Positions 1-10,901 of a DNA stretch of 64,000 nt are shown piece by piece. The notes beneath the pieces were generated by a model that was given only the letters and a program-made list of their open reading frames with translations, had not been told where the DNA came from and ran no database searches. The stretch is from Lunularia cruciata (taxonomy: Eukaryota > Streptophyta > Marchantiopsida > Lunulariales > Lunulariaceae): NCBI GenBank assembly GCA_948567375.1, contig OX419757.1:59768001-59832000 (forward strand), written 5' to 3'. The position numbers and the translations under genes were made by a program. How positions within the stretch are numbered: position 1 is the stretch's first letter; the number at the start of each line of letters is the position of its first letter.

Positions 1-2558
1 ATAAACTGATTAGAATAGAGAACCTTCTCTACTTGACTTCTTGTGTAGAACAAATAATTTAAATTCCCTGTGTATATATTTTAAAACACACACACAACTT
101 TACCATCTACCACTTGAGATTAATAAAAGAAAACCTTGTTTTTTCAGGGAGCCAATACTTCTATCCGGCAGCTGAACGTAAAAATGTATAAGATGAAATT
201 TTGATTTGTGTAAAATAATTTAATAGAATTTATTCTTCAAAGTGCTTATATTTTGAAACCATTCATAAAGAAATTCTTTTCAATCACCCACATTACAATA
301 AAACTAAAAGAAAAATCTATATATATATATATAAATGCAATGAAAAAGTCTTTATATATATGCATAAACTAATTTCATTGATAAGATAAATTTATAATAT
401 AATTTTAATTTAAAATAATAAATAATAAATAATTAGATGTAATAATTACCTACATAAATTAAATCATCATTTTTTTAATAGTTTTATTCTACTTTTTACA
501 TCTCAAGTAATAAGATATTTCAAAGCCTATCAAATCTAAAAACTTCTGTAATAAAGTACTTCATATTAAGTGAACTCCTGCAGTAAAAGTAAGTAATAAC
601 TTATGATGAAAATTGAATATTCAAACGCGATAATACTATCATTTATTACATTGACCAATGTATAAACAAGCTCTTATGTCAAGATTTATGTTTTCTCAAT
701 CTCTTTCATGCTCATCCTGTACATCATCTAATTCAATCACTTCGTGTAAGGGGCATTTTAGACTTTGTTTCTATTTCATTTGGTTTTAGGTAAGTTTATT
801 CAAGGAGAAAAATCTAGCTTTAATTTTATATTCAACTCTTTCCTTTGTATACTTATATCTTCTTAGGTAGATTATATTGTATCTCTGTTTTTTTATTCAA
901 AATCTACATTAATTTTGTACTCTTCTACACTTTACTCTAGGGAAAAATCTAATTGTAATATTTTTAACGGTAAAACCTATGTACATAGTTTGAGAACTAC
1001 CATATCCTCATTATGTCAATGAGCAATATAAATCGGTATATATCGGTAACTTTTTGATGATGGATGAAATAAAATTTTTGTTAAAGATTTTATGAAACTT
1101 ATGATCCGTAATTAACATGAACTCATAATTTTATTTCTTATTTGTATATAAATTATTATTATTTTAAAATAATAAATTTTAGTTCCTTATTATTTCTAAC
1201 ATGGAGATAAAATTAATTAATCATATGATGGAAATTTATTTATTACCTAGGGTTGTTTCATTTAAAAATTTGAAATCTGAAGAAGTTAATTAAAGTTATT
1301 GTGAATATTTCATAATATACACCTACATATGAATATTTTGAATTACAGGGCCTTGTCGGACAGTAATTTTTACACAACAAAGTCCGGGGCTTTGTCAGTC
1401 AGTCAGAGAAAAAAGTACGGGGACCTTTTGTCTTCGCATTACCTGCCCGTTGGCAGATACTTTTCAGTTTCTGCGCCTCTTTTTCGGGAAGCGAAAGCAG
1501 TATCCTTCGGGCAGTCCGAAGGGCCGAATATCTGGACTTTAAAAACTATATTATTTGGTTATATGAGTTCAAGAGTTAAATAAAGACCTTGCAACTTGAT
1601 TTTTAATCTAACGATTGTTACCTAGGTGGCCCTATATTATCAAGACAAAGTGTACTTTGATTTCTGGTCAACTATTTTGATCATTTTCCAATTTACAGCC
1701 TTTATTAGCTACAATTAAGGTATATTTATTGAAACTAGTTAAAGTATATTAGTTCTATTATCTTCTGTTTGAGAAGCCTTATGCAAGTTAGCTGACACTA
1801 CCTTAAAGTTAAATAAGAATCAATTAAATAATAAATAATTATTTTATTAAGTATTATTTATTTATTCAAACTAATAATTGACTGTAAAAATTTGTATGAA
1901 TTAACATGATAAGTAACTATATGCATGTCTTACTTTCAATAGGTTTGGATATCTAATTAATAACTTGAAATAATCATTCATTATATTAAGGATTCGGGCT
2001 TTGAATATCTAACCCCACACTAGAAGTGGTATCATTGTTAACTAATGAAAAAAATCAGAATTTTCTCTAAATTTAAATCAACCCAGTCATTAATTCAGGT
2101 TTCTCTAGAGTTTCATAAAATTTGCAAAGTTAATTGAAAGGCTAATTAAGGCTAATTAAGGGTAAACACTAAAGTATCGTAAAATCAAGAAGCCCAATTT
2201 AGAGTCAATGGGACTAATTGACACTAAATTAGGTTATTATTTCAAATTAATTGATAGAGGATTATATAAATTCATATAATATGATTCAATAAGCAATTAC
2301 TTATATAAAATTAGTACATTATTCATAACCTTACTAATATTAATTACTTTCAATATGTGCATATGTATTCATTGAGTCAATATCCAATATTTGCCGATGA
2401 TCTAAATCCAAAATTTCCTCTTTCACATTGGGTCACTAAAGTCAATAACAATAGAATCTGTAAAAAGACTAATTGACTCTAAGGTTATTTTAACCAAATC
2501 CAAAATTTGGTTAAACTTAGATTATGCAAATATATTTAAGAGAAAAAATAAAAATAAA

Positions 2559-2561
<3 letters not shown>
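1..2561. other. AT-rich intergenic DNA without a recognisable gene
   Basis: Both strands are very AT-rich and full of stops. The only sizeable open frame (84 codons from 1,329) lies over a GC-richer island listed separately. A short (AT)n tract lies at about 316-333, and a short direct repeat of GGCTAATTAA lies near 2,141-2,160. I see no domain, LTR end or RNA gene here. Confidence 0.7.
1345..1545. other. GC-richer island with a perfect hairpin
   Basis: About 200 bases of clearly higher G+C sit in AT-rich surroundings. The island contains a perfect 7-bp inverted repeat, CCTTCGG at 1,504-1,510 and CCGAAGG at 1,516-1,522, with a 5-base loop. A related TTCGGGAAGCGAAAG stretch lies just upstream. 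The style resembles GC-rich intergenic repeats of organelle genomes, so an organelle-derived insertion is possible, but no gene supports that. The overlapping 84-codon frame (1,329-1,583) has no recognisable domain and I do not call it a gene. Confidence 0.4.

Positions 2562-2607
<46 letters not shown>
2562..2607. repeat. (TA)n microsatellite
   Basis: An uninterrupted TA dinucleotide repeat of about 46 bases. Confidence 0.95.
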
Positions 2608-2610
<3 letters not shown>

Positions 2611-3593
2611 TAGAAGCCTCTTGAAGAATGGACAATCTAGAACTCAATACATGCAAATGGTACATATATGAAATGTAAACACGATATGTGCAAATTGAGA
2701 TGAGAAATGAAACCTAAAGAAGGTAAAGAATCTAACCAATTAAAAACAAAGTTAAGCACAAACTAAATATCAACTATATCTTAATTAAAAGCAAAAGAGA
2801 ACGGATATACATCATCTAACCAATTAGTGGTAAGTAGAACATGTAGCAAAATAGACAAGTTGTAATTGAATACCTATGAGTCAAAGCTAAACCAATCAAG
2901 AGAACTGAAATTGGTAGTTTGGGAAAAAGAAGAAGCAAAACAACCAATGTGAGTTGGGTCAAAGGAGAAGAGAGTGGATGGTCTTTAGGCCGAGAAGGAG
3001 CAAAGTGTCAAAGGACTAAATAGAGTTTATCATAGCAAGCGCTATGGACACATGAGTCCTAAGACATTAAAATGGTGGTGGAAGCAAAAGGCAATCATAG
3101 TAAACGTCCACTAAAATACATGTGACTTCATTAATGTCTCTCATAGTGTTAAAGTAACTAAGAGTATTAGTACCCTTTGTACAAAGTTTTTGATTGAAAA
3201 CTCATGAGTGCCAAGGCAAACTTGGTTGCTTCCAACAATGATGCTCAAAGTAAGGGAAAAGTTGTAGCATATGAAGCTTAAAATCCAAACAAAGTGCAAC
3301 GACAATAATAAGTACAATGATAATGTAGTGCAAATAAATCAGCATCCAAAGGAAGGAAATGAAATTGTGAGGAGGAAAAATTAAGGGACTTGAGACATAC
3401 TTGGTTAAAGCTTGAAAATAAAAAATATTAGTATCAAAAGCATATACAAACTAGTAGAACTACTTGATGATGTAGACAAATAAAGAAGATGGTAAATTAA
3501 CTATGTAAAATCAACAAAGAAATAGTAAGGAGATGAGTCAAAAAATACAAGAAGGAGCAAATTGTTTCACAACCAAAGAAGATAGTAGGGAGT

Positions 3594-3843
3594 GAGTCCA
3601 AAGACACAAGAAAAGCGTAGGTCATTTGCCACAAAAATGAGGGGCATAAGTTCATAAAGTAAAGCAAAGCAAGCAACAACCAAAGGTGTAATGAAAACAA
3701 TAATCCAAAGAGGGAGAGAGTCCAAAGACACAAGGAAAGAGTAGGTCATTTGCTACACAAACAAGGGGAAAAAGTTCATAGAGTAAAACAGAGTGAGTAG
3801 CAATCAAAGGTGGAATGAAAACAATAATCCAAAGAAGAGAAAG
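3594..3843. repeat. 124-bp tandem repeat, two copies plus a partial one
   Basis: Two imperfect units start with GAGTCCAAAGACACAAG at 3,594 and 3,718 and end with AACAATAATCCAAAGA. A degenerate partial unit precedes them near 3,533. The surrounding 2,608-4,342 is A-rich and holds no recognisable gene. Open frames on the - strand here are translations of the repeat. Confidence 0.8.
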
Positions 3844-4342
3844 GAAAATAGGAAGGGGCGGAAGGAGGAGAAGGGTTTTTGAGAGGAATGCCTTGGGTGA
3901 TTTTAGAGGCCTTGGGTATTGTGAAGGAGAAGGGAAACCATGTTTTAGCAAATAAACAAACAAGTACTAGTACTTATTATACTCACAACTAGTGGCTCGG
4001 ATAGGAGCTCCCCATATGGTTGAGAGAGAAAAATTTATCAAGTCTTTATAGATGCTCATACCATGATAACCATGGATTTCCTTTGTACATATAACCATGG
4101 AAAGTATGTCCTAAATAGAAGACCTCATGACTAGCAAAAGGTAAGAAAAAGTAACTATCCCCAAATGGGGGTTGGATAGACAGACATGAACTAGGGATGA
4201 AATTCAAGCAACAAAACTTGGAAGTGGTGTGGGAAGTGCAATGGAAGAGAAACTATTCACAATTCCTTAAACACAAAGGAGTATGTGTTTAAGAGTGTTT
4301 GACTATCCATGGGGTGACCCGATATAGTGTAAGATTAACAAT

Positions 4343-4822
4343 TGTAACAATATGGAGTTTATAGATGAGTTAGTCAAGACTAACAAAGTAGCAAATAAGT
4401 CAAATTAGCCAAGATTTATAAAAATATTCTAGAAGCATCTATAAGCTACTTGGTATCTTCCAAGTATAAGGCAATGAGTATGCCAAGTGGTGACTTCTAG
4501 GAAGAAGCTTTTAAGCTTATCGGATAGCTTAGCTTGCATGCTAAGTAAATAGCTTTTAAAAGGAAGCTTCTTAGGAAGCTTCCTGACTAGCTTAGCTTGC
4601 ATGCCAAGTAGGCGGCTTCTAGAAGGAAACTTCTTGGTTAGCTTAGTTTAGCTTGCACTTTTGAAAGGTAGCTTTTAAGAAGCTTCCTAGGAAGCTTCTC
4701 AAGAGCCTTGTATGTTTGTTATAAATACCAAAGCCCTGGCTCATGCTAGGCATTTGGAGTTTCCTTTATTCAAGAAGTCCCAATGTGATCCATTCTCTTA
4801 TTTCTCCCCTTAGTCGTTTACA
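4343..4822 (+). repeat. 5' LTR of B0
   Basis: The LTR starts TGTAACAATATGG and ends in TTTACA, directly followed by TTGGTA, the first bases of an initiator-Met primer site. It carries many GAAGCTTC-type units (4,500-4,710) and a TATA box in TTATAAATACC near 4,720. At 480 bp it is longer than the B2 LTRs (410 and 426 bp). Confidence 0.85.
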
Positions 4823-5715
4823 TTGGTAGAGTAGTAGCCATGGTGGCAATGCTCAAAGTTATCATTGCTAAGTAGCAACAAATCAAGTACCTTACTCATT
4901 GTTGGAAGAAAGAGACCATCAATAACAAGAGCATGCAGAGAGAACATCATTTTAAGAAGGAGAGGAGAAAATCTGATTTCCAAAGCACAAGGTGTTGGAA
5001 GGAAAGAATCTCCCAAACATGGAGGAGAATTTTGTGTTTGATTGTGAAGCATTATTTTGAAGCTACAAATTTTCAAGATGAACAAAGGCAGATTCTCTTA
5101 GCTTCAAGCTAATTGGATGGAGTGGCAAAACAATGGTGGCAATTCCAAGTAGAGCAAGTTGAATGGTAGTTTGTTACGCCAATCTATACATGGGAAGGAT
5201 TCAAGAGCAAAATAATGAGGAGATTCTAAGCTATAAATGCTACATAAGTCACACAAGATAAATTACCAAAATTAACGCAGGTTGGTTCTATGAGAAGCTA
5301 CATCACTCAATTCCAAAACACCAGAATTTAAATTCTAGATATACTAGAAGTTGAAGCTTTGGATTGATTTGTGAGGGGCTTGAAATCATGCACCAAATTG
5401 GAAGTGACCATATGTGAGCCCAAACACTTGAGGAAGCCATGCAATTAGCTGAGCATTTTGATTCCTTGGTTGTGACAACTTGATCTTGACCTTGACCTTC
5501 ATAGAACCTTGCCAACACATTGCACATGGGTGGAAGAGCTCACACTGATGAAGATTAATGCCGTCCAACAAAGGCCACTTGGCACTATAGATAGAGAAAG
5601 ATTGCAACAAAATGGTGGTAATTGTTATTATCACCAAATTTGACATTGCATTGTTGAATGCTCACTCAAGATGGACAACTTCAACAAATTGCCCAAAGGG
5701 AAGTTTGTGGAGCAT
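4823..5715 (+). pseudogene. B0 gag remnant
   Basis: Conceptual translation in shifting frames gives gag-like stretches, including F-E-A-T-N-F-Q-D-E and G-V-A-K-Q-W-W-Q-F, seen also in B1 and B2. A degraded zinc-knuckle segment is followed by the D1 insertion. Multiple stops make it non-coding today. The B2 counterpart lies at about 29,400-30,285. Confidence 0.7.
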
Positions 5716-6260
5716 TGTCGTGCATATATACATTGCTACACAACATACATTGTTTTCAACATCATCACACACTATAGAAGCACAACTCACACATAAGTTA
5801 TACATGGACTCTAAAGTGCCTCAATAATTATTTTGCTCATACAACTCAAATCACACTCAATAAGATCAATACTTGATCTATCACTCAATAATTTGCTAAC
5901 AATTGAGTACTAATTACAATCAAGCCACACCCACTCTAGCTAAGAGAATCTAGGTGATGCTCATTGGCCTTTATCCACCATAGCCAAGAACTCGAAGGCT
6001 CAACATCAAAGAAGTGAGCTCTTTGGAGCTGCACTTCAAAAGTATACCTCTTGGTCTCCAAACCTAAAAGTCCCATTGATGGCACACCCAACAATACAAA
6101 CGGTGCAAGTGATGGTAGGCTCCACCATGTAGTCAATACCATGAATGTAAAATCTAACATAATAAATAATCTATGAGTAACTACCAAAATACTCTTGACT
6201 ACCAACACTAATGCTCCAAAGTCCAAGCAATCTAGGTGCAATGCTATAAATGGTATTACA
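5716..6260 (-). repeat. Left (3') LTR of D1
   Basis: It matches the right end of D1 (36,126-36,570) and the D2 LTR at 59,085-59,639 over long stretches, for example the block around CACCCACTCTAGCTAAGAGA. The first ~108 bases are repeated just inside the element at 6,263-6,360. Confidence 0.7.
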
Positions 6261-6880
6261 GTTGTCATGCGTATATACATTGCTACACAACATACATCAC
6301 TATCAACATCACACACTACCGAAGCACAACTCACATATGTTATACATGGACTCTAAAGTACCACAATCCCTTCCTTGTTGGTGGTTAGGTCTCTCTTACT
6401 CTAGATAGCCATCTACTCTAAGTATATGGTAAACCCTATGGTGGGCAAAAGATCAACAGGCCGGGTGCTACCAAGCCTTATTGTTAGTTGTTTGTATGCA
6501 ATCTATACCATATAAAGGACGAACTAGTTAGAGGTCAAGTACATCTAGGACATAACCACTATCCTTTAGGAACCACTATGAGGGGAGGAGTCATACATGC
6601 CATATGCTATCCTCTCAAACAACTATCACACACTAACATAGTAGTAGCTCCACTAAAAGAACCACATAACATACACCACAAGCCTACACATACAAAAGCC
6701 AAGCTTGGGTCCATAGTACTATCAATGTTTAGGAGGTGGAATGGCGCACAATTGCGTACATAATCCTTCTAAACAACACCATCATGTCCTTCGAACATAA
6801 GAACTCTAGATGGTAAAACCTCACACACTTTCAAGATAATGCGGCCTATAGAAACATCAAGTGTCATTGGTGTTGTCTAT
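6261..6880 (-). other. D1 internal region next to the 3' LTR
   Basis: It opens with a ~98-bp copy of the LTR's outer end (6,263-6,360) and continues with sequence partly shared with D2 (59,640-59,985), such as GGCCGGGTGCTA. There is no recognisable coding content. The small open frame at 6,488-6,763 has no domain. Confidence 0.6.
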
Positions 6881-6904
6881 TGTAGATATACATAGTCACA
6901 TGGA

Positions 6905-7223
6905 TGAAAGCTCACAATGGGATGTTGGAATGAGGGAAAACTCCGAATGCTTAGCATGAGCTTTGGCTTTGGTATTTTTATAGGTAGCATACAAGGCCCT
7001 TGAGAAACTTCTCAAGAAACTTCCTTCTAGAAGCCGCCTTCTTGGCATGCAAGCTAAGCTAGTTGGAAGCTTCTAGAAGCTACTTACTTGAGGTGCAAGC
7101 TAAGCTAGCCAAGAAACTTCCCAAGAAGCTTCCTAGATACTTCTAGAATATTCTAGGCTAATTTGTCTTATTTTCTACTTTGTTAGCCCTACTAACTTTG
7201 TTGCTAAACTCCACATTGTTACA
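6905..7223 (-). repeat. 3' LTR of B1 (outer edge degraded)
   Basis: Clear similarity to the other B LTRs runs from about 6,905 to the TTACA at 7,223. The last ~25 bases on the outer side do not match. It holds GAAGCTTC units including a contiguous three-unit heat-shock-element match at 7,065-7,079. A C/T-rich tract at 7,224-7,231 (purine-rich on the element's strand) follows as a likely polypurine tract. Confidence 0.8.
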
Positions 7224-7297
7224 TATTCCCCCACTACGAGTTGGTGATGTCCTCGTTTCCAGTGAAGCTTCAAACTCTTGGATGGCTATTTGTGCAT

Positions 7298-7700
7298 TGT
7301 AAAAGACCAAATCCAAGGAGATAAATAGGAGAATGGAAACTCACATTGGGACACTTGAATGAGGGAAAACTCCAAATGCCTAGCATGAACTTTGGCTTTG
7401 GTATTTATGGGTAGCATACAAGGCCCTTGAGAAGCTTCTCAAGAAGCTTCCTTGAGCTGCTTTCTTAGAGTGCAAGCCAAGTTAACTAGGAAGCTTCTCA
7501 AGAAGCTTCCTTCTAGAAGTCGCCTACTTGGTGTGCAAGCTAAGCTAGTTAGAAGCTTCCTTCTAGAAGCTACTTGCTTGGAGTGCAAGTTAACTAGTTG
7601 GGAAGCTTCCTAGATGTTTTTGGAATATTCTAGGCTAATTTAGCTTATTCTCTACTTTGTTAGCCTTACTAACTATGTCGCTAAACTCCATACTATTACA
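7298..7700 (-). mobile_element. Solo LTR of family B with 5-bp target site duplication
   Basis: A 403-bp LTR with TG...CA ends lies inside the B1 internal sequence. It is flanked by TGCAT at 7,293-7,297 and again at 7,701-7,705. The flanking internal sequence (GTGCAT / TCTGGAGGTG) is continuous in B2 at about 25,858-25,872, which shows the insertion point. It was formed by insertion of a full element and then LTR-LTR recombination. Confidence 0.9.
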
Positions 7701-7705
7701 TGCAT

Positions 7706-8611
7706 TCTGGAGGTGAAAAAGAGGTTCTCATGTGGCATCATGAAGGGGATACCCTTGCCAAAGGACCTTGTACTCCGTGTTGTCAATGGCCTCATTGAAT
7801 ATAGCAATGCGCAAAGATACAATCAACTTCATACTCCTCATGATCATTGATAGGGATAGGAGGAGGGGGATGTTGGACTCAAGAGGAAAAGGAAGAGGGG
7901 TTAGGAACAAAATGTTTCAACTTGGAAACATGAAAGACAAGATGGATATGCATATGACAAGGCAAGGCAAGTCAATAAGCAACACAAGAGACAATTTGGG
8001 TGATATCAAAAGGTCCTATCCAATTAGGGGCAAGTTTACAAACTTGGGTATCAAGGAAGAGAGGGAGGTTACTAGAGGATAACATGACTTTATCACTGAC
8101 TTCAAAGGTGAGATCACAACAATGGTGGTTTGCATATTGTTTTTGACGATTTTGAGCAACAAGGAGGTGAGATTTGGCTTTTTGAAGAGATTGGGATATA
8201 GTGGTCAAGAATGTTGAAGTATGAAGAACCTAAGATGAGATGGAGGGGAAGCAAGAAGAGATTCTAGAACAAGTGGATCTTGGCAAAAATTGAGAAAGAA
8301 AGGAGAAAATCCGGTGCTTGCTTGTTTGGAATTGTTGTAGGCAAATTTTGCAACAACAAGACATTCATCCCAATTGGTATGGTGGACATTCACAAAGGCA
8401 CGCAACATATCTTCCAATGTATGATTTGCACATTTGGTTTGTCCATCAATTTGAGGATGATAGGCCGTGGAAAAAACAAACTTGGTGCCAAGTATCTGGA
8501 AGAGTGCTTGCCAAAACTTCCCAATAAATCAAGGATTGCAGTCAAAGATGAGTACATATGGCATCCCATGATGCTTGAAGATATTGTTGAAGTAGATTTG
8601 AGCTAAGGTTG
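7706..8611 (-). pseudogene. B1 integrase C-terminal part and chromodomain remnant
   Basis: Broken frames on the - strand match the B2 integrase region: an integrase tail with N-N-S-K-Q-A-S-T-G-F-S-P-F at 8,205-8,417, a central part at 7,972-8,208, and a chromodomain-like piece with E-Y-K-V-L-W-Q-G-Y-P at 7,728-7,910. Frameshifts separate the parts. The sequence resumes at 16,458 beyond element A. Confidence 0.75.
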
Positions 8612-8615
8612 GAGC

Positions 8616-9306
8616 TGTAACACCCATTTGTGCATGTGTGTGGTATTATGATATTTAGCTTGGTATTACAAGTACTTAAGAGATATTATTTATGTAGAGA
8701 TAAAGGATGGTTCTATATTAGTCATGGTTAGCTAAAGTTAGTCATAGCTAAGATAGATGGGACCTTACTTTAGAGGAAGTAGAAAAGATGAGCACCACTA
8801 TTTTGGATTTTAGTGTGTTGACTTGGTATTATTCTTAGGTGTTTGGCTTTGAGGAAAGAGTTGAGAACTCTTGGGCCCGCAAGCCTTTTTGTTTTGGATT
8901 CTTCTTTAGTCCAAGGATAGCCCATGTGAAGGAATCCTTGACTTAGTGGTTGGGTCAAGATAAGACCACATGCTTAGGGGAATATGCCCATGTGAATGGA
9001 TATTCCTTTCTACTTTTTGACTTTACTTGACTTTTAGTCTAGTAACTTGAGTTACTATGGTAATTAGTAACTTTGGTACGTAACTATTTCACAAGTATAT
9101 AAACAAGGGGTGAGAGGTACTCATCATCCTTTCATTTGCAACTATCTCTCTCTCATTGAGTTCTCTAGTGAGCAATGTCTTGAGTCTTGGAGTGTTAGCC
9201 TTGGAGGAGTATGATGGAGTTCGGGTTCCTTGCCTTCTTAGTCCATGGTGCGCTACCATAATAGCCATCAGAGGTTCATCCTGAGTGAGAGACAGGCCGG
9301 CTTACA
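8616..9306 (+). repeat. 5' LTR of element A
   Basis: A 691-bp repeat, TGTAACACC... to ...GCTTACA. A TATA-like TATATAAA at 9,096-9,103 is the likely promoter core, which would place the transcript start in the last ~180 bases of the LTR. Confidence 0.95.
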
Positions 9307-9310
9307 TTTT

Positions 9311-9327
9311 TGGTTCCATTGCCGGGA
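9311..9327 (+). promoter_or_regulatory. Primer binding site of element A, tRNA-Glu-like
   Basis: TGGTTCCATTGCCGGGA begins four bases after the LTR. It is complementary, with about two mismatches, to the 3' end of plant tRNA-Glu as I recall it. The assignment rests on memory of the tRNA sequence. Confidence 0.6.
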
Positions 9328-9347
9328 CCTCTCTAGAAGGCAAGATA

Positions 9348-9518
9348 ATGTTCCGCATCCAATTCTACATTAAGCAGAAGGAGGCTATGAGAGCTCACTT
9401 GGAGAGAACATTAGGAGAGGAGAGGGCTGAACTTATGTTAGAGAACCAAGATCCATTTGTATACCCTATATTTCATTATGATGTCTTTGAGGTGATTTTG
9501 TATATCTTGTACACATGA
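9348..9518 (+). CDS. Small leader ORF of element A (first of a similar pair)
   Basis: A 56-codon frame starts at ATG 9,348, just after the primer site. It ends in a hydrophobic, aromatic stretch (P-F-V-Y-P-I-F-H-Y-D then V-I-L-Y-I-L-Y). A second leader ORF at 10,665-10,829 ends in a similar way (P-F-V-F-P-R-V-D-Y then V-M-Y-I-L-Y). I do not recognise a family. It could be an upstream regulatory ORF or chance. Confidence 0.35.
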   Translation: MFRIQFYIKQKEAMRAHLERTLGEERAELMLENQDPFVYPIFHYDVFEVILYILYT

Positions 9519-10188
9519 GAGGAATTGGAGAGATTGTGTGAGGTGGATTGTAGATTTTGGGGATTAAGGTGATTTTGGGCAAAATCTCAAGTTTGAGATC
9601 TGGACTTGAGATTTCTACACATGATAGCTTGGGTTATCTTTCAGTTAGCACATTTGAAATTATTGTGAGAGCTTCTATGCACACTGGGCTAGACTTTTTG
9701 AAAGTTGATAGGGTAAAGTGCTCCCGCAACTGCATGCTCTCTGGAAAATTGTATAGAGTTTGCCATTTCTTCAATTTTCAATGAATTGTCCTGAAAATTT
9801 CCAAGAAAATTCAGTGCATAAAAAAAAATTAAAAATAAAAATTGTATCCTACCTGCTGCCACAAAAATTAGAGAGAGGTCGTTCTTGCGCAAGGAGAAAT
9901 GAGTTTTTGAAGTGAGGGGGGTGGTTTTTAGACCAAATCTGAAATTTGTGTGCTGAATAGAAAGGTGTCCAGGCCAAATGGCTCGATGAAAAGATCTGAA
10001 ATTTTGCAGGGAAAGATATCATGGAGTTGTGATCAAATTTGAAAAATTTCAGAGGACTGTGACATACTGGTTGGGAGATTTGAGTGATATTGTGAGGAAG
10101 GGTCAATTCTGCAAAGTGGAGATCTCATGCATGAGGAGTTTGAGATCAACAAAAGGCATGTTTGAGTGTTTAGATTCATCTTGGGAAC

Positions 10189-10662
10189 ATGGAGGGTCAT
10201 CAAGAGTGGAAATTGAGATTATGCAAGGTTCCCCAAGGGTTTGAGGTGATTGTAAGGGTGGATTTGAGGAAAAGAGAGTTTACAATAGAATTTGAAGAGA
10301 GTGTTGAGAGGATCCAAAAACCTACACCACTTGGAGGAAAGAGTGAGTCTAAGTGCTTTCTATGTGGAGAGAAGGGACATAAGGCAATTTCATGTCCATT
10401 GACCTTTGAGAGCAAGAGATTGAGGGAAAGGAGAGGCTTACTTGACTTGGGTTTGCATGTTGGACCTTCTTCACCAAGATAGGGAGGGAGAAGATCTAAG
10501 ACCAAGGAGTTGTGTGAGGTTTGTGGAGTTGAAGGACTTCCAAAAGGAAATGAGTGTAGTGGAGTAAAAGCACTTTTGGAAACTTTGGTGAAGGATCTTG
10601 GAGAGAGTCTTAGTACAGCTACAGAAATACTACCACCTTCATCGGCTAGTTCTCAAGATTAG
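10189..10662 (+). pseudogene. Leader ORF of element A with an extra CCHC zinc knuckle, one in-frame stop
   Basis: From ATG 10,189 the frame encodes a retroviral-type zinc knuckle C-F-L-C-G-E-K-G-H-K-A-I-S-C (CX2CX4HX4C). It is interrupted by TAG at 10,480-10,482 and continues in the same frame to TAG 10,660-10,662, with a second cysteine-containing part (C-E-V-C-G). It lies upstream of gag, which has its own separate zinc knuckle downstream (11,731-11,772). Either this is an additional ORF ahead of gag or an old gag-like duplication. Confidence 0.5.
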
Positions 10663-10664
10663 TG

Positions 10665-10829
10665 ATGGAGATAATCTTTCAACTTATGGATAAATTATCC
10701 ATGAGAGTTAGATTAATATGCAATCTAGGATTTGATGTTGCTATAGAAATCTTGGAGCAACCTGAACCTTTTGTGTTCCCTAGAGTGGATTATTCTCAGA
10801 TGGTGTTAGTCATGTATATACTCTATTAG
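10665..10829 (+). CDS. Second small leader ORF of element A
   Basis: A 54-codon frame starts three bases after the stop of the zinc-knuckle ORF (TAG, TG, ATG). Its C-terminal half resembles the leader ORF at 9,348-9,518. There is no known domain. The near-overlap with the upstream stop would fit termination-reinitiation, which is inference only. Confidence 0.3.
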   Translation: MEIIFQLMDKLSMRVRLICNLGFDVAIEILEQPEPFVFPRVDYSQMVLVMYILY

Positions 10830-10901
10830 TAATAGAGTGAGAGAAAAGAAAAGAGAAAAAAAATTGAGAGAAAAGAAAGATAATGAGGGGTTTAGGGGTG
10901 A

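Noticed and set aside
1329-1583. 84-codon open frame as a gene
   Set aside because: It is open mainly because it crosses a GC-richer island with hairpins. It has no domain, no neighbours and low-complexity surroundings.
3497-3963. Hydrophobic - strand frames that look like membrane proteins
   Set aside because: They are three overlapping frames over a 124-bp A-rich tandem repeat. Translation of the A-rich complement gives Leu/Phe-rich text by composition alone.
4440-4720. GAAGCTTC-rich stretches as satellite DNA or CRISPR-like array
   Set aside because: They sit at fixed places within LTRs that have TG/CA ends, TATA box and primer site next to them. Spacing is irregular and there are no unique spacers.
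7728-8606. + strand frames of 60-108 codons
   Set aside because: They are antisense shadows of the - strand integrase of B1, as are the matching frames over B2.
8616-9306. 62-codon - strand frame in both LTRs of element A
   Set aside because: It occurs because the LTR is duplicated. There is no domain and nothing supports translation.
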